From Cacajao melanocephalus (taxonomy: Eukaryota; Chordata; Mammalia; Primates; Pitheciidae), in the NCBI GenBank assembly GCA_963573385.1, contig CAUYLG010065858.1:1-64000 (forward strand): DNA of 64,000 nt, in the 5' to 3' direction. The notes beneath the pieces were generated by a model, which did not search any database, was not told the origin of the DNA, and worked only from the letters and a program-made list of their open reading frames with translations. This document shows positions 17,117 to 32,919 of the stretch, piece after piece; positions within the stretch are counted from its first letter, which is position 1; every line of letters starts with the position of its first letter. A program made the position numbers and the translations under genes.

Positions 17117-17398
17117 CTTTTTTTTTCTTGCTCTATCTTCCACACTGGAGTGCAGTGGCATGATCTCAAGTCACTGCAACCTCCACCTCCTGGGCTCAAG
17201 CCATCCTCCTGGCTCAGCCACGCAAGTAACTGGGACTACAGGCGCTTGCCACCAAATCCGGCTAATTTTTGTGTGTTTTGTAGAGACACGGTTTTGCCAT
17301 GTTGCCCAGGCTGGTCTGGAATTCCTGGGCTCAAGCGATCTGCCCACCTTAGCTCCCCAAAGTGTTGGGATTACAGGTGTGAGCACTGCGCCAGGCCC
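17117..17398 (-). repeat. Alu (old)
   Basis: TTTTTTTTCTTGCTCTATCT to GCACTGCGCCAGGCCC. Confidence 0.93.
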
Positions 17399-17429
17399 AG
17401 TGTTCGTCATTATTGATATTATTTTGCAT

Positions 17430-17733
<304 letters not shown>

Positions 17734-17969
17734 TATTTTGCATTTTTTAAACAGTTGGATTATACCTACAGAAAATCGGCTTAAAGATATATGAACAGGT
17801 TAACAAATGTTTGGGAAGGTCGCACACCTCGGTAGACACTGGCTAGGCAAGGAACAGAGCCTGGCCAGCCCCAGACCTGCACATGCCCCCTCTCTCAGCC
17901 CCTCTCTCCCTATAAAGGAGGCCACTGCCCTGACTTCTCTGGTGATCCATTGTGCGGCTTCCCTTCAAG

Positions 17970-18175
17970 CTTTGCAAACCTCAGTGTGGAGCCCTAAACA
18001 CCATAGTTCCATTTCATTTTGTTTTGTTTTGTTTCTTTCCAACTTTATACATCAATGAAACCACGCAGGACGTGCTCTTTGGAATTCGACTGCCTTTGTT
18101 CCATATGAGGTTTCCAAGGTTCATCCACGTGCCTGCACTTGCAGCATTAGCTGGTTCATTCTTGTTGCTGAAATA
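17970..18175 (-). repeat. Old L1 3' fragment
   Basis: TTTCCAAGGTTCATCCACGT and neighbouring sequence match the reverse of L1M 3' ends, much diverged. Confidence 0.5.
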
Positions 18176-18199
18176 GTTAGCTGCTGCTATTATTATTGT

Positions 18200-18494
18200 T
18201 ATTATTATTATTTTGAGACAGAGTCTTGCTCTGTCACCCAGGTTGGAGTGCAATGACCTGATCTCAGCTCACTGCAACCTCCACTTCCCGGGTTCAAGAT
18301 TCTTATGCCTCAGTTTCCCAAGTAGCTGGATTACAGGCAAGTGCCACCATGCTCAGCTGATTTTTGTTATTTTTAGTAGAGATAGGGTTTCATTACGTTG
18401 GCCAGGATGGTCTTGAACTCCTGACCTCAAGCAGTCTACCTGCCTCAGCCTCCCAAAGTGCTGGGATGACAAGCGTGAGCCACCAAGCCCAGCT
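18200..18494 (-). repeat. Alu with (ATT)n tail
   Basis: (ATT)n, then GAGACAGAGTCTTGCTCTGT to CACCAAGCCCAGCTG. Confidence 0.95.
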
Positions 18495-19096
18495 GGTTAT
18501 CTGTTACTATGATCCTTTCTATTTTCTTGGCGCACAGCATCTGATGATCTCCCCACCAGTATCTCAGAGGGGCAAAGATGATTGATATCCTGTCTTCCAC
18601 TGAGGAGAAGGAGGCTCCTGGGAGCCAGATCCCAAACCCCAGCTGATTCCGGAGCCTGTGTTCTTAGCCACTCCCCGGTGTGGCCTCTCAACAGAGAAGG
18701 AAAAGGGGGCACAGAGCAGTTAAGCAACTTGCCCGGGTTTCCCAGGAGGGATGTGATGTAGCTACCTCCCCAGATCCTCGGAGCTGACTCTGGAATGCCA
18801 CCGTGGCCTCTGAGGATCGCTGACTCTGTGGCCATCCCAAGGGTGATTTATGAGGGCTCAGAGCCCATACACTTTTAGGGCCCACAGAGACATTTTAATT
18901 TTAATTTCTTTTAAAACCAGAAGAAAAAAACTGGTGATATAATAATAACAGTAATAGCGGATCACAAATCCAGCCTGGATTTTACTCGTCTTTATACAGG
19001 GCAGTCACAAGCTAGGAGGAAGGGCCCCCAAAAGCAAACGTCCCTGGAGCCCAGGAAAGCCATCGTTCCACACTGAGCCAGCCCCATCTCTTGCAG
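18495..19096. other. Last SBSPON-like intron, 3' part
   Basis: Unique sequence with a MIR-like piece at about 18620-18760. Ends at the CATCTCTTGCAG acceptor. Confidence 0.5.
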
Positions 19097-19214
19097 GAAC
19101 AAGATGTTGCTGTGGCGAGCGGCCGGCCACCCCCGGTGCGGAGGGACCTGGGAGAAGCTGGAGCAGCTCCGGCATTGTTCCTGCCCTGTTGTCCACAGCC
19201 TTGTCTCCATCTAG
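19097..19214 (+). pseudogene. SBSPON-like last coding exon with natural stop
   Basis: Acceptor CATCTCTTGCAG (AG at 19095-19096) is followed by G and then an open frame: NKMLLWRAAGHPRCGGTW, then EKLEQLRHCSCPVVHSLVSI, and TAG at 19212-19214. This matches the C-terminus of remembered SBSPON (GNPRCQGTWKK and CSCPAVHSFIFI). The first base completes the Gly codon (GG|G) left by the 13749-13925 exon, so phases agree exactly. The exon is intact. It is somewhat CpG-rich compared with its surroundings, as expected of formerly coding sequence. Confidence 0.86.
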
Positions 19215-19614
19215 CATCCATGCCCCCTAACCATCCAGAACCCCTCTTTCCAAAGCCTCTGGGATGGCAGGGCAACGGCAGGGCAACTGCAGGGCTTGGG
19301 ATCCTGCAGGACCAATGAGTGGGGAGAAGTCTGCAATTCTGAGACTGAAGGAACAAGGCTTGTCGTTATGTTGACACTGAAAATAGCTTTATGCTTCCAC
19401 TCAGTGCCAGCTGAGTCACAGCCCTACCGACATCTCCCTCCCATTCAGGGCTTCCCAAATGTCATTTCCCAAACACACACTCCTGGCCTTTGCTCCATCT
19501 ATTCTCCTTATCGTACACTTGATTTTTTAATGAACACTCTACTTCCTTCCTGCCCTCCCTCCCTCCCTCCCTTCCATCTTCCTTCTCTCCCTCCCTCCTT
19601 CCTTCCTTCTTCTT

Positions 19615-20419
<805 letters not shown>

Positions 20420-20433
20420 TTAGAAAAATTATA

Positions 20434-20736
20434 CTGGAATCCCGGCACTTTGGGAGGCTTAGGTGAGTGGATTGCTTAAGCCCAAGAGTTTGGGACCAGC
20501 CTGGGCAACATGACAAAACACCATCTCTAAAAAAAAAGGAAAAAAAATGAGCTGGGTGTGGTGGTGGGGGCCTGTAGCCTCAGCTGTTCAGGGGGCCGAG
20601 GTGGGAGGATCACTTGGGCCCGAAGGCAGAGGTTGCAGTGAGCCGAGATCCCACCATTGCACTCCAGCCTGAGCAACAGAGGGAAGCCCTGTCTCAAAAA
20701 AATAAATAAATAAATAAATAAATAAAATAAAAGACT
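20434..20736 (+). repeat. Alu, 5'-truncated, (AATA)n tail
   Basis: Starts inside the left monomer (GGAATCCCGGCACTTTGGGA). Tail of AATA units at 20698-20735. Confidence 0.94.
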
Positions 20737-20784
20737 TAAAAGGGTGCTAATTTTCTTCCTTTAGGAGTCAGTTGTCATAAATAT

Positions 20785-21150
20785 TTTTTAACAGCGAATT
20801 CACGTACCATGCTATTCACCTATTTAAAGTGTACAGTTCAATTGTTTTCAGTATATACAAAAAAATTGTACAACCATCACCACAGTCTAATTTAGAGCTT
20901 TTTATCCCCCTCTAAAGAACCCTGTACTCATTAGCAGTCTCTCCTTGCTCCGACCCCTCTAGCCCTTAGCAACCACTAATCTTTTTTTGTCTTTATGGAT
21001 TTGCCTATTCTGGACATTTCATATAAATGGAATCACACAATATGTGGTCTTTCGTGACTAGCTACTTTCACTTGGCAGAATGTTTTCAAGGTTCTCCCAT
21101 CTTGTAGCATGGATCAGTACTGGAGTCAGTTATTTAATGCTGCATCCTGA
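20785..21150 (-). repeat. L1M-type 3' end
   Basis: AAGTGTACAGTTCAATTGTT, TTGTACAACCATCACCACAG and CATATAAATGGAATCACACA are reverse L1M 3' sequence. Confidence 0.85.
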
Positions 21151-21764
21151 GTTCGGGTAAAACCACGTAAAATATGAGTCCCCCACTTCAGGAAGCGCCG
21201 CTGTAATGAATAAAGAACCTTTTGGGGAAATCATAGCTCAGTCTCTTGCTAGTTCCAAGCGGGCTGGTTCAGGCTTCCCTGCCATGGTTTTGGAGGAGGA
21301 GGTTTATCGTTCAGCTGTCCTTGGGACTGGGCAGGAACTGGTTCAAATGTTATTGCTACTCTATCCTCCTTCCTAAATCAGGACTCTGGGCGCTCCTGGG
21401 AATCACTGTCTGTTCCTGCTCTCTGGGAGTGTGAATGAGTCACTGGGTGAGCATGTCAGCAGCACCTGTGTGTGCTGGTCTGGGGTGAGAAGCCTGGGCC
21501 AAGGGGCAATGGAGGGGAGAAAGAAGCAGGTGGCCACGAGGTCAGCAAGGGGCTGCCCGACTTGTACCCTGCAGCCAGGATTCCCTGCCTCTAACCTTAC
21601 ACTTGTTTTGGCTGCAGGAAGCTGTTTTAGGTGGAAATCGTTTGATATGTGTAGGTGCTGTCTTCCCAAACACACCGTGCTCAATGATTGCCCCAGCTCT
21701 GCAGTATATACTTTTTGTAGTTCTTGGTAGCTACCAATGTTTTCAGCCCCTAAATAGTGGTGGT
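21151..21764. other. Non-genic unique sequence
   Basis: No gene or clear repeat identified. Confidence 0.45.
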
Positions 21765-21925
21765 ACTTGTTTTAATCCTCTTATGGATTGTGTGAAGTAG
21801 GTGATGTTTTCCCCATTCACAGATGGGAAACTGAGCCTCAGGATGGTCACATGACTTGTCCAAGGTCTTATGATTGGGAATCATTGGGGCTGGGATTTGA
21901 ACTGGAGTGCAAAGCCTGTGCTCTT
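21765..21925 (-). repeat. MIR
   Basis: CCCCATTCACAGATGGGAAA ... GGTCTTATGATTGGGAATCA, reverse MIR. Confidence 0.8.
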
Positions 21926-22184
21926 GCCCAAATACGAAGGCAGAGGCTGTGGTGCGGAGCAGCTTGGTTATGGATACCCAGAAGGCAGAGCCATCTTTTG
22001 TGTACCGTGAAGTGGGACATTTACCTTTGGTACTCCCTTTGGAGTGTGTTGCTGGAGCTTGAGCAGAGACTTGGGGAATCTTCTGGGGATGAGGCCAGTA
22101 ATGTGTTGGGGATGGAGATGAGGAACACTCAGTGTTATGTTTTGGAGCCTTGCCCTATACCTGAGGACCTCCAAGTCTTTCTAT

Positions 22185-22350
22185 TAGTCAAGACCCTTTG
22201 GGAAATGAGTGAAAGAACTCAACCAACTTAAGCAAGGAGAATTGATTGACTCACATAAAGAAAATATCCAGGATAAGATTGCCTTCAGGTATGGCTGGAT
22301 CCAGGGGTTTAAAGGTTGAAGCTGCTGCCTCACCTCACAACCTTGGTTTA
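22185..22350 (+). repeat. Old interspersed repeat, family not named
   Basis: GACTCACATAAAGAAAATAT and CTTCAGGTATGGCTGGATCC parallel the 7.24-kb copy. Confidence 0.5.
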
Positions 22351-22577
22351 TATTCCTGAATCAATGGTGGGGGAGGGTAGGGGGAATGCTCTGTTTTGAT
22401 TGGCCGGTGCTGGGTCAGGTGCATATCCTTGGAAGTGGAGGCATGGTCAGTCCTGCTTGAACTACATGAACCAAGAAGGAAACCAGGGATCCTTGCCTCA
22501 GAAGCAGTGGGAATGGATGCTGAGCAGGTTTCAGACCACAGGCATCCTCCTCGTGGGTGGTAGAGAAGCCAGCATTC

Positions 22578-22690
22578 ACCTCTCTGGCTTTGCTGCCAAC
22601 TTGCCATGGGACCCTGAGCAAGCTGCTTCCCTTCTCTGAGCCTCAGTTTCCCCATCTGAACAGTGGTGATCTTTAAGGGCTCATACAGCT
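22578..22690 (+). repeat. MIR
   Basis: CCATGGGACCCTGAGCAAGC and CTCTGAGCCTCAGTTTCCCC. Confidence 0.82.
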
Positions 22691-23711
22691 CTGAACTTCT
22701 GAGGCCAACAGGTTTTGTCTAGCCAACAGCTTGGCATCTGAGCTTGACAGATCCAAGCTATGACTGAGGAATGCATGGCCTTCAGAAACCCTGGGGTCGG
22801 ACCTGGGGCTGGGCACCTGGCCTCTTGTTCTTGCCCATCCTGGCAGGGTACAGCCTGTGGTGTGGGAGGGAAGGGTTCTGGGGAGGGTTCTTTGCACATC
22901 CCCAGCATTCTCTGTCTATAATTGGCTCCAAATGAAATGATCTCATCCCTGAACACTGAGGAAGAAAGGGTGGGGGTGAAACAGCTCGCTGGCAGCATCT
23001 GACATAGTTTGTGACTAACCCGCTTCCCTCCTGAGGCAGGGAGAGACTGTCCGCTCTCTTGAAGACAATGTACAATTTTGAAAAAAAAAGTCTTGGTAAA
23101 TAGATTGAGGAGGCTCTAGCCTCTTGAGCTTTCGGGAGGCCCAAGGCATTTCTCCTCTCTGCCCAAACCAGGTGTCTTTTTGACCCTGGCTCACAAGTCA
23201 ACCTGACCCATGCTATTACCATTCCGCAAACTTTTCCCGTCAAACCCTGGCCGGGAAGGTGGTGAGTGTAGCCAGTCCACCAAGTGATTTGTCCCTTATG
23301 GATTCTTGATTGAGTTTTGTGGCCGGCTGAAGCTTGTTTAAATGCCCATACATTAATTTTGAAAGATGAGCTCCTAATCAACTTTTAAAAAGCTTGTCAC
23401 AGCACCATCTGTTTGGCGTTTGTCACTATTGCATTACATAAGAGGAAAGACATTTTTAAAGAATGCGGCTACATTTAGTAATTGGATCGCCGGAGAGGAG
23501 CCAAGCCGGGGCGGATGGCACCGTGATTCAGAAATGCCACGGGCCCTTCTTTGGGGTGTGGCGGCCTCCCCAAATTCCACGCGGTCTTGGCAGAGACCTG
23601 AGTGCAGCCCAGCTTGGGGGACAGGCTTGGGGTGGCTTCTCTTCCTCTTGCCTTGGTCTCCCTCTTATTTTTTCCATTTGTTCTCCCTCATCCCTTGCCA
23701 CCCCAGTATTA
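22691..23711. other. Repeat-free block
   Basis: About 1 kb without a recognisable transposon, the longest such block left of KCNB1. Holds a 199-codon minus-strand open frame (22782-23381) with no recognisable family, and a stretch at 23290-23480 with homeodomain-like and E-box-like sites. Confidence 0.5.
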
Positions 23712-23870
23712 GCAGTGACCAAGTGGCTTCACTTCCTTGAGTCCCAGTTTCCTCATCTGGAAAACGGGATTCACGAGAGCACCATCTTACAGTGCTGGTG
23801 TGAGATTTAGATGCATTACTGCCTACGGTGCCTGGCGCGTGGTGAGTGCTTTATAAGTATTGCTATTTTA
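23712..23870 (+). repeat. MIR
   Basis: CCCAGTTTCCTCATCTGGAA and GGTGCCTGGCGCGTGGTGAG. Confidence 0.82.
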
Positions 23871-23944
23871 TAAAGCTATGTCTGATGCATAGTAGGTGCT
23901 GTATAGGTGCTCATTTTCCTTACTTTTCCCCTTCTTTCCATTTA

Positions 23945-24240
<296 letters not shown>

Positions 24241-25119
24241 CTTTCCTTCCACTTAATTCAACAAGTTCTTAGGAAGTGCCCACATTTGAGGCAGAGCTGG
24301 CTTCATGCTCATGCAGGGCCATTTGCACAGGGCCCCAGCATGCTTTGCACTCAGAAGCAACCTGAGCTTGGTTTAGCGTTCTGCTGTCGCTGGCTTGACA
24401 TTCTTAACTTTTGAACAAGGGGCCCTGCATTTTCATTTTGTATTGGACCCCACAAATTATGTAGCCAGTCCCATCTGGAGGTCTAGAATGATGTTATGTC
24501 TTATTTGACCATCCGATATTGAAAATAACAATGGAGTCAACATTTAAAATCAGGAGAGTTTACACAACAGTCTGGCTTATTTTAGAAAATCAGAACATCT
24601 TGCCACTGTGAGTCTGCATTCCCACACACTGCCACATGGGCTGGAGCTGGAGTCCTCTACACAATCCACATCCGCCACTGTCCCCACCACTCCTGGAGGC
24701 TTTGGACTGGGTCTCTTTGCCCGTTTACAGAGCTTCCAGCATGATGGCTGGAATGATGGGCTTTGCAGCCAGGTATGTATTCAGCTTTACTATTACTATT
24801 CAATCATCACAGTAACCTCTGTCTTAGGGTAGTAAGGACTAAACTAGTTAATATATGCAAAGCATCTGGAATATGTTGTACTGTTATTGCTACTTTTCTG
24901 CTCTATCCTATTGGAGAAGCTCAGACCCCACGTCTGAGAGCTGCCCCTCCAGGAGCTGGAAGCTGCACTTGGCCGCTGGCTATAAGATCGTCTCCACCTG
25001 CCGTCCCACGCAGCATCCCTTGTCAGCGTTCACTTTCTTTCCCTCTACCTGCAGCACCAGAGTTCACACCTTGGGCCCACCCTCCTAGCATTATTTTGAG
25101 GGAAGGGCCTTCTGTCCTG
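24241..25119. other. Old repeat remnants and unique sequence
   Basis: 24290-24490 resembles an old DNA-transposon remnant (GGGCCCTGCATTTTCATTTT). A MIR-like piece lies at 24730-24900. No gene recognised. Confidence 0.4.
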
Positions 25120-25455
25120 TAAATAGACTGAGTCATCTCTGCCTCAGGGCCTTTGCACCCGCTGCACTTGCTTCCTAGAATACTTCTTTTCCCTTAGCTT
25201 TGCTTGGCCATCTTCTTATTTTGGTCTAGCTCAAATGGTATTTCCTCAGGGAGGCTTTTCCTGATCACCTAAGAAAAGTAGCACTGTCCTCTTTCCCCTG
25301 TCACACACATGCACTTCTATTATTTTCTTCCCAGAACTGGTTTGTCGTGTATCTCCCAGAGGACCAGGTCTTCCTTGGTCACTGCTATGTAACCAACACT
25401 TAGGCCATTGCCTGGCACATGGAAGATGTTCGATAATTATCTCTTGAATGAATGA
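25120..25455 (+). repeat. L2 3' end
   Basis: TGCCTCAGGGCCTTTGCACC ... CTCTTGAATGAATGAAGG. Confidence 0.9.
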
Positions 25456-25484
25456 AGGAAGGAAGAAAAGAACTCATCAACTCC

Positions 25485-25615
25485 TCATGACTACCTGTAA
25501 AGTAGGGACAAGAGACCTGAGTCATGGAGAAGGGACTCCTCAAGGTCACACAGCCAAGAAGGGGCAGGAAGGGCAGTGAGGACCCAGGTTTGCTGCTTCT
25601 ACACCTCCTGTCCCC
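25485..25615 (-). repeat. MIR
   Basis: CTCAAGGTCACACAGCCAAG, reverse MIR. Confidence 0.75.
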
Positions 25616-26272
<657 letters not shown>

Positions 26273-26283
26273 TGATGCAACGT

Positions 26284-26327
<44 letters not shown>
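26284..26327. repeat. (GT)n microsatellite
   Basis: About 21 GT units, possibly polymorphic. Confidence 0.95.
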
Positions 26328-26335
26328 TGTCTGGG

Positions 26336-26530
26336 CTGTGTGGAGTCAGTCTGCCTGGGTTTGAGTCTCAGCTTTGCCTCTTCTGTGCCGTGGCATATGG
26401 GCAAGTGAGTTAACCTCTAAGTGCCTTAGTTCCCTCTAATGTAAAATGAGGTGAATGGTAATACCTCACAGGACTGTTATGAGGATTAAATGAGATAATA
26501 CTCTCACGGCACTTACCATGTACCTTGCAT
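26336..26530 (+). repeat. MIR
   Basis: TGCCTGGGTTTGAGTCTCAG ... GAGGATTAAATGAGATAATA. Confidence 0.9.
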
Positions 26531-26639
26531 TGTTCCTTAGTTCTTGGCATCAATCTGCATCTGACTCTGGTTTGCCTTCCTGCTGGCGTAGTGGGAAATT
26601 TGGTCTCAATCATCCTCAGGGATCCCCACTTCCCTGGCC

Positions 26640-27090
26640 TTTTTCATTCATTCAACAAATACTTTTTTGTTGAATACCTATTCAGGCTGTCATGCTGCAA
26701 CAATACTGCGTGCCAGGTATTGTTCTAAAGGCTGAGACCATAGCCGCGAACAAAGCAAGCAAAAATCCCTGCAAGAGTAGAGCTGATGTTCTAGTGAGGT
26801 AGAGAGATATATCAAATATGCCATGAAGGAAAATGGCTACTATATCAGATGATAATAAGTACTAAGAAGGAAAAGAAAGCAGGGCTGGGAGATTCCAGCT
26901 GTAAGGGGGGGTGTTGCAATTTTAGAAAGCAGTGGGGTTGTGAGTGTGTCAGGGAAGGCCTCACTGAGGAAGTGACCTTTGAGGACAACTTGAAGGAGGT
27001 AAAAGAGGGAGTTACATGGTTATTTGCAAGAGCATTCCAGGCAGAGGGAACAGCAAGTGCAAAGGCCCTGAGGCAGGAGCATGAGCATGT
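26640..27090 (-). repeat. L2
   Basis: TTCATTCATTCAACAAATAC ... GTCAGGGAAGGCCTCACTGA ... AGCAAGTGCAAAGGCCCTGA. Confidence 0.92.
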
Positions 27091-27724
27091 ATGTGACTGT
27101 GTCGTGTAGTCATATCTCTCGGCGTGTCTGTGTGTGTGATGTTATGTGGCACACATTGGTGGCATAGAGGTGGTTATGCCTGTACACATGGGTGGCAATG
27201 CACATACATGTTTCTTCACAGAGGCTGTGCCTGTACCATTTAGGGAGTGCCATTCACACAGATTGCAATGAAATGGCACCTGCTGGAGCTGTGCAGTGCA
27301 GTGGCCCTGAGCATAGATATAAGTAAATTGATGTAAAATGTCTGTGAAAATGTTCATATGTGTATGTGTCTGGATATTTAAATATAAGTGACATGCAAAT
27401 ATGTGTATATGGATGTCTTTATTTAAAATGTTGATATTTCATTCCTCATGGACTTTTGCTTGAATATTGATGTTTAAAAATATTACAGTAAGATATTATT
27501 TACCTTGATTACTCAGTTTTTGGGTGCATCTTACATTTGCATCAGAGGCAAGTGCCTCACTCTCTTTACGCTGGTCCTTGCCCTGCCTGGGGCTGGGCAG
27601 TGAATATGCAGGAGGCAGGGATGAGGCAAAGGAAGCCTCTTCTTCTGGCTCCTTCCAGAATCTGGGCTCATCAGCACATGACTAGAATCCAAACCCAAAC
27701 TTAGCACATTTTGTTCCTTTAAAA
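27091..27724. other. TG-rich then AT-rich non-genic sequence
   Basis: TG/TATG-rich to about 27420, then unique. Contains a perfect octamer ATGCAAAT at 27393-27400. No gene recognised. Confidence 0.5.
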
Positions 27725-27870
27725 CAATATTTATTGAGTGCTGACTGTGCTCCAGGGACTCTGCATATATTATTTTATTTTATCCTTACCACCATCTCTG
27801 GGGGTAGATATTTGCTCATTCAATTGAACAGGTGTTTGCTTAGGGCCTACTATGTGCCAAGGGTACAAGC
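27725..27870 (-). repeat. MIR followed by L2 terminus
   Basis: TATTTATTGAGTGCTGACTG, then CTTAGGGCCTACTATGTGCC. Confidence 0.65.
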
Positions 27871-27984
27871 TGGCATTTGTGCTGGCCTGGAAGCCACTCG
27901 CAATTTTTCTGGTAACAGCACCCCAGTTTTCCTTTCGGGAACCTAACTTCTTCCCTTTACTGTGCAAGTGGTTCCACCTGGGAC

Positions 27985-28290
27985 TTCTGTACCCCTCCCT
28001 CCGACTCCAGGGGTGGGCATGTGATCCAGGTCACCCAATCCCTCTTGCTCTTATATGGAGCATACTCCATCCCTCTTGCTCCTATAACTAGAGGACAGTT
28101 ATAGGATGAGTATCTGACCCAAGCTGGTCCAATCAGAGTGAATCCTGGAATTTTTGCTGCCCTGTTGGGAAAAAGAGCTCCCTTTCCATCAGTATTTCTA
28201 GCTGTAAGAATTCTATAACCCTGGAATTCCCAGTGAGAGTCCACTGCAAGGAGAGAGAGGACAAATTCATCCCTATGATATCTTTAGAGG
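27985..28290 (-). repeat. Old interspersed repeat, family not named (reversed)
   Basis: TGACCCAAGCTGGTCCAATC is the reverse of a block shared with the copies at 0.2 and 7.5 kb. Confidence 0.5.
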
Positions 28291-28424
28291 CCCTGGATCC
28301 AGCCACACCTGAAGTCAGTTGCCCTAAGATTTTTCAATTCTATGAGTTTATACTCGTCTTTCTTTTTAAAAAACAGTTTGAGAGGGTTTGAAATCCTGAA
28401 AAGCTGAAATCCTGCACTTGGCAT

Positions 28425-28840
28425 CTTGGTGCATTATCTCCTTTAATTCAGAGATGAATCTCATGGGGAAGGGGCTGTGATTGTAAAAGAACTGATCCTC
28501 AGGGACGGAGGTGACTTACCCAAGGTCACACAGCAGGTTAGTAGTTGGAGCTTGAATTCAAGCCCAGGTCTCTACTCCTGAGCCTTTCTGCCATTCCACA
28601 CGGCTCAGCTCTGGACAAGAGGGTCTGTGTGAGTATTAGTGAAACAGACCTGAGTTCTGTTATGGCCACTGTTTTGCTCTGTGACCTTGATCAAGTCATT
28701 TCTCCAATATGAGCCTCAGCTTCCCATCTGGAAAAATGGTAGTTCTTACCCCATCATGTTGTCATGAGATGATCCATGTAAGTAAAGTACTCAGAACAGG
28801 GCTAGACATGTAGCAAGGAGCATAAACTATTATTACCATG
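28425..28840. repeat. MIR (-) then MIR (+)
   Basis: CCCAAGGTCACACAGCAGGT (reverse, 28425-28605). GCCTCAGCTTCCCATCTGGA (forward, 28625-28840). Confidence 0.85.
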
Positions 28841-28849
28841 GCTCTCTTT

Positions 28850-29450
<601 letters not shown>

Positions 29451-29919
29451 ACCATGGCTCCCTCTTTGAGGGAAGAAAGGGGATCTGGAGGGCTCCCCGC
29501 CACCCCTCTCCCATCCTTCCTGATGGCCACAGGCTCCCAGCAGCCCTTGATGGCACCTTCATCCATCTTCTGCCAGACACTCAGAACTGGCTCACTTACC
29601 CGGGAAGCAGGCACTTAAAGAGGTGCTTCCCCGGTTCCTCTTTTAATTTTCGTTACATAAATTTCACATTTCCTGGAATAGAGAACTTGAATGTCTGGAC
29701 TCATTTGGAAATCGAGTCAGCAAAGGGCCTCATTTATATTAATGGGGCCTCGAATCTGACTTGAGATGAGGCAGAGACAAGGATGGATGGCAGCGGCTCC
29801 CAGGCTGAGTCCTCTAGGCTGAGCTCAGATGCTGCCTGGAGAAGCAGATGCCTCCAGATTTAGGCTGGGACTGTTCCCATTGTGTGGGGGGCTCCTGGAT
29901 GCAAGGGCAGTGTTGACAC
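29451..29919. other. Unique sequence
   Basis: Repeat-free. 29640-29760 is AT-rich with low CpG. No gene recognised. Confidence 0.45.
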
Positions 29920-30877
<958 letters not shown>

Positions 30878-30880
<3 letters not shown>

Positions 30881-31085
30881 AGTAGCGAACATTTATTGAG
30901 TGTGACAAGGATTTTACAAAGAGACATCACATTTCATCCTGACGACAGCCCTCAGAACTAACTGTTACTCGTACCAGTTCGTGAAGCACGGAGAGGTGAA
31001 ATAACTTGCTCAAGGTCAGACAGCTGGAAAACAGGAGCCACGACTGTGGCCAGGCCGTCCGGCTCCCCGCTCTGCTGGGTTAACC
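30878..31085 (-). repeat. MIR
   Basis: AACATTTATTGAGTGTGACA ... TGCTCAAGGTCAGACAGCTG. Confidence 0.82.
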
Positions 31086-31183
31086 AGCTCAGTGAAGCCA
31101 CTGGGAGTTAAAGCCTTGTGCTGTGAAACCTGTAATGGGGAGGCTCTGGAGGCTGCGGGAGCTCAGAAAAAGCACCTGATCTA

Positions 31184-31261
31184 TTAGGTCGGTGCAAAAG
31201 TAATTGCAGTTCTTGTCATTGAAAGTGATAGCAAGAATCACAATTACTTTTCACAAACTAA
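31184..31261. mobile_element. MADE1 (mariner-derived MITE)
   Basis: A 78-bp near-palindrome begins TTAGGTCGGTGCAAAAGTAA and ends ACAAACTAA, flanked by TA on both sides (31182-31183, 31262-31263). This is the signature of MADE1, a miniature mariner element and the source of the miR-548 family. The arms can fold into one hairpin with a GAAA-type loop near 31230. The miR-548-5p seed (AAAGTAAT) is retained. Confidence 0.92.
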
Positions 31262-31263
31262 TA

Positions 31264-31860
31264 GCTTTTGACAGGGGAAAGGATGAGCAAAGTGTCCTGA
31301 AAGATGCAGTGCCTTAGCTGTGTCTAGAACTTATTTATTTTCAACTTTACATTATAGCTTAAGAACTTTTAATATCTCCACACTGTCCACAGTTAAAGAT
31401 TTTAAGTAATGCATATTATTCCAGTGAGAGGCAGCATCATCCATCATTGTTGGGAAGTTTTGTGCTTGCAATTTTCAGGTTCTCTTTAATGCTTTGAGGA
31501 CCAACTCCCCAGCTTACTGGAGTAATGTAGCGCTCAGGTTTCAGCTCCTCCCTTTACTTGGCTCTGAGGATTCTACATTCCTGGAACAAAGGGCATCTCC
31601 AAAGTCACCAACATAGGACATAATGGATAACTAGAAGTCCCTGCCCCCTCCTCCATCCCTACCTTGATGGCAGGTGAGATCCAGGCTCCTCCGCCCCAAG
31701 AAGGGCTGAGCTTACATCATTTCCAGCTCAGTGGGTCCTTGGAAATCAGACTGTTTTAAGGAAATAAAGAAATGTGATATTTCAACAAGACACTAGGAAC
31801 AGCAGTTGCCTCTGCAGAGGGAAACTGGGTGGCCAAAGGATGGGGTAAGAAGGAAATTTT
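31264..31860. other. Unique block right of MADE1
   Basis: About 600 bases with no recognised repeat or gene; AT-rich to 31500. Confidence 0.45.
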
Positions 31861-31862
31861 CA

Positions 31863-31983
31863 GGCCAGGCATGGTGGCTTATACCTGTAATCCCAGGACT
31901 TTGAGAGACTGAGGCGAGGGGATCCCTTGAACTGAGTCCAGGAGTTTGAGACCAGCCTGGACAACATGGGAAAACCCTGTCTC

Positions 31984-32016
<33 letters not shown>

Positions 32017-32187
32017 AAATAAAATTAGCTGGGTGTGGTGGTGCATGCCTGTCATCCCAGCTACTCAGGAGGCTGAGGTTGGAGGATTACCTGAGCCTGA
32101 GTGTATGAGGCGGCAGTGAGCTGTGGTTGTGCCACCGAAATCCAGCCTGGGTGACAGAGGGAGACCCTGTCTCAAAGGAAAAAAAAA
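31863..32187 (+). repeat. Alu with internal (AAC)n
   Basis: GGCCAGGCATGGTGGCTTAT. CAA/AAC units fill the middle linker at 31984-32018. Confidence 0.94.
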
Positions 32188-32329
32188 AGAAGAAGATTTT
32201 ATTAGCAAATCCTTTTATATCTTTCCCATTGGGCACCATGTGAAATTATTACGAGTAAAAAAATTAAAACATTTAAAAACAAAATGTAGAAGAAATTAAT
32301 GTGTTATTTCTGCATATCAGTCTGTGGAC

Positions 32330-32782
<453 letters not shown>

Positions 32783-32919
32783 CGAGAGTCTACTCCAGGC
32801 CTTCTGACCTGTCCAGGAAGTCCACTTCTCCAAGTACCTCTTCCTTTACCGGCGGAAGCCGTGCCAAGGTGTGGACCGAAGGGTGGGGATACCTCTGTAG
32901 TCATCACCTACAGTAGTGT

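Noticed and set aside
22782..23381. 199-codon minus-strand ORF
   Set aside because: No recognisable domain and composition unlike coding sequence. One ORF of this length is expected by chance in 64 kb. Kept only as part of the unique-block description.
27393..27400. Perfect octamer ATGCAAAT
   Set aside because: An 8-base match is expected by chance in a window this size, and there is no supporting promoter context.
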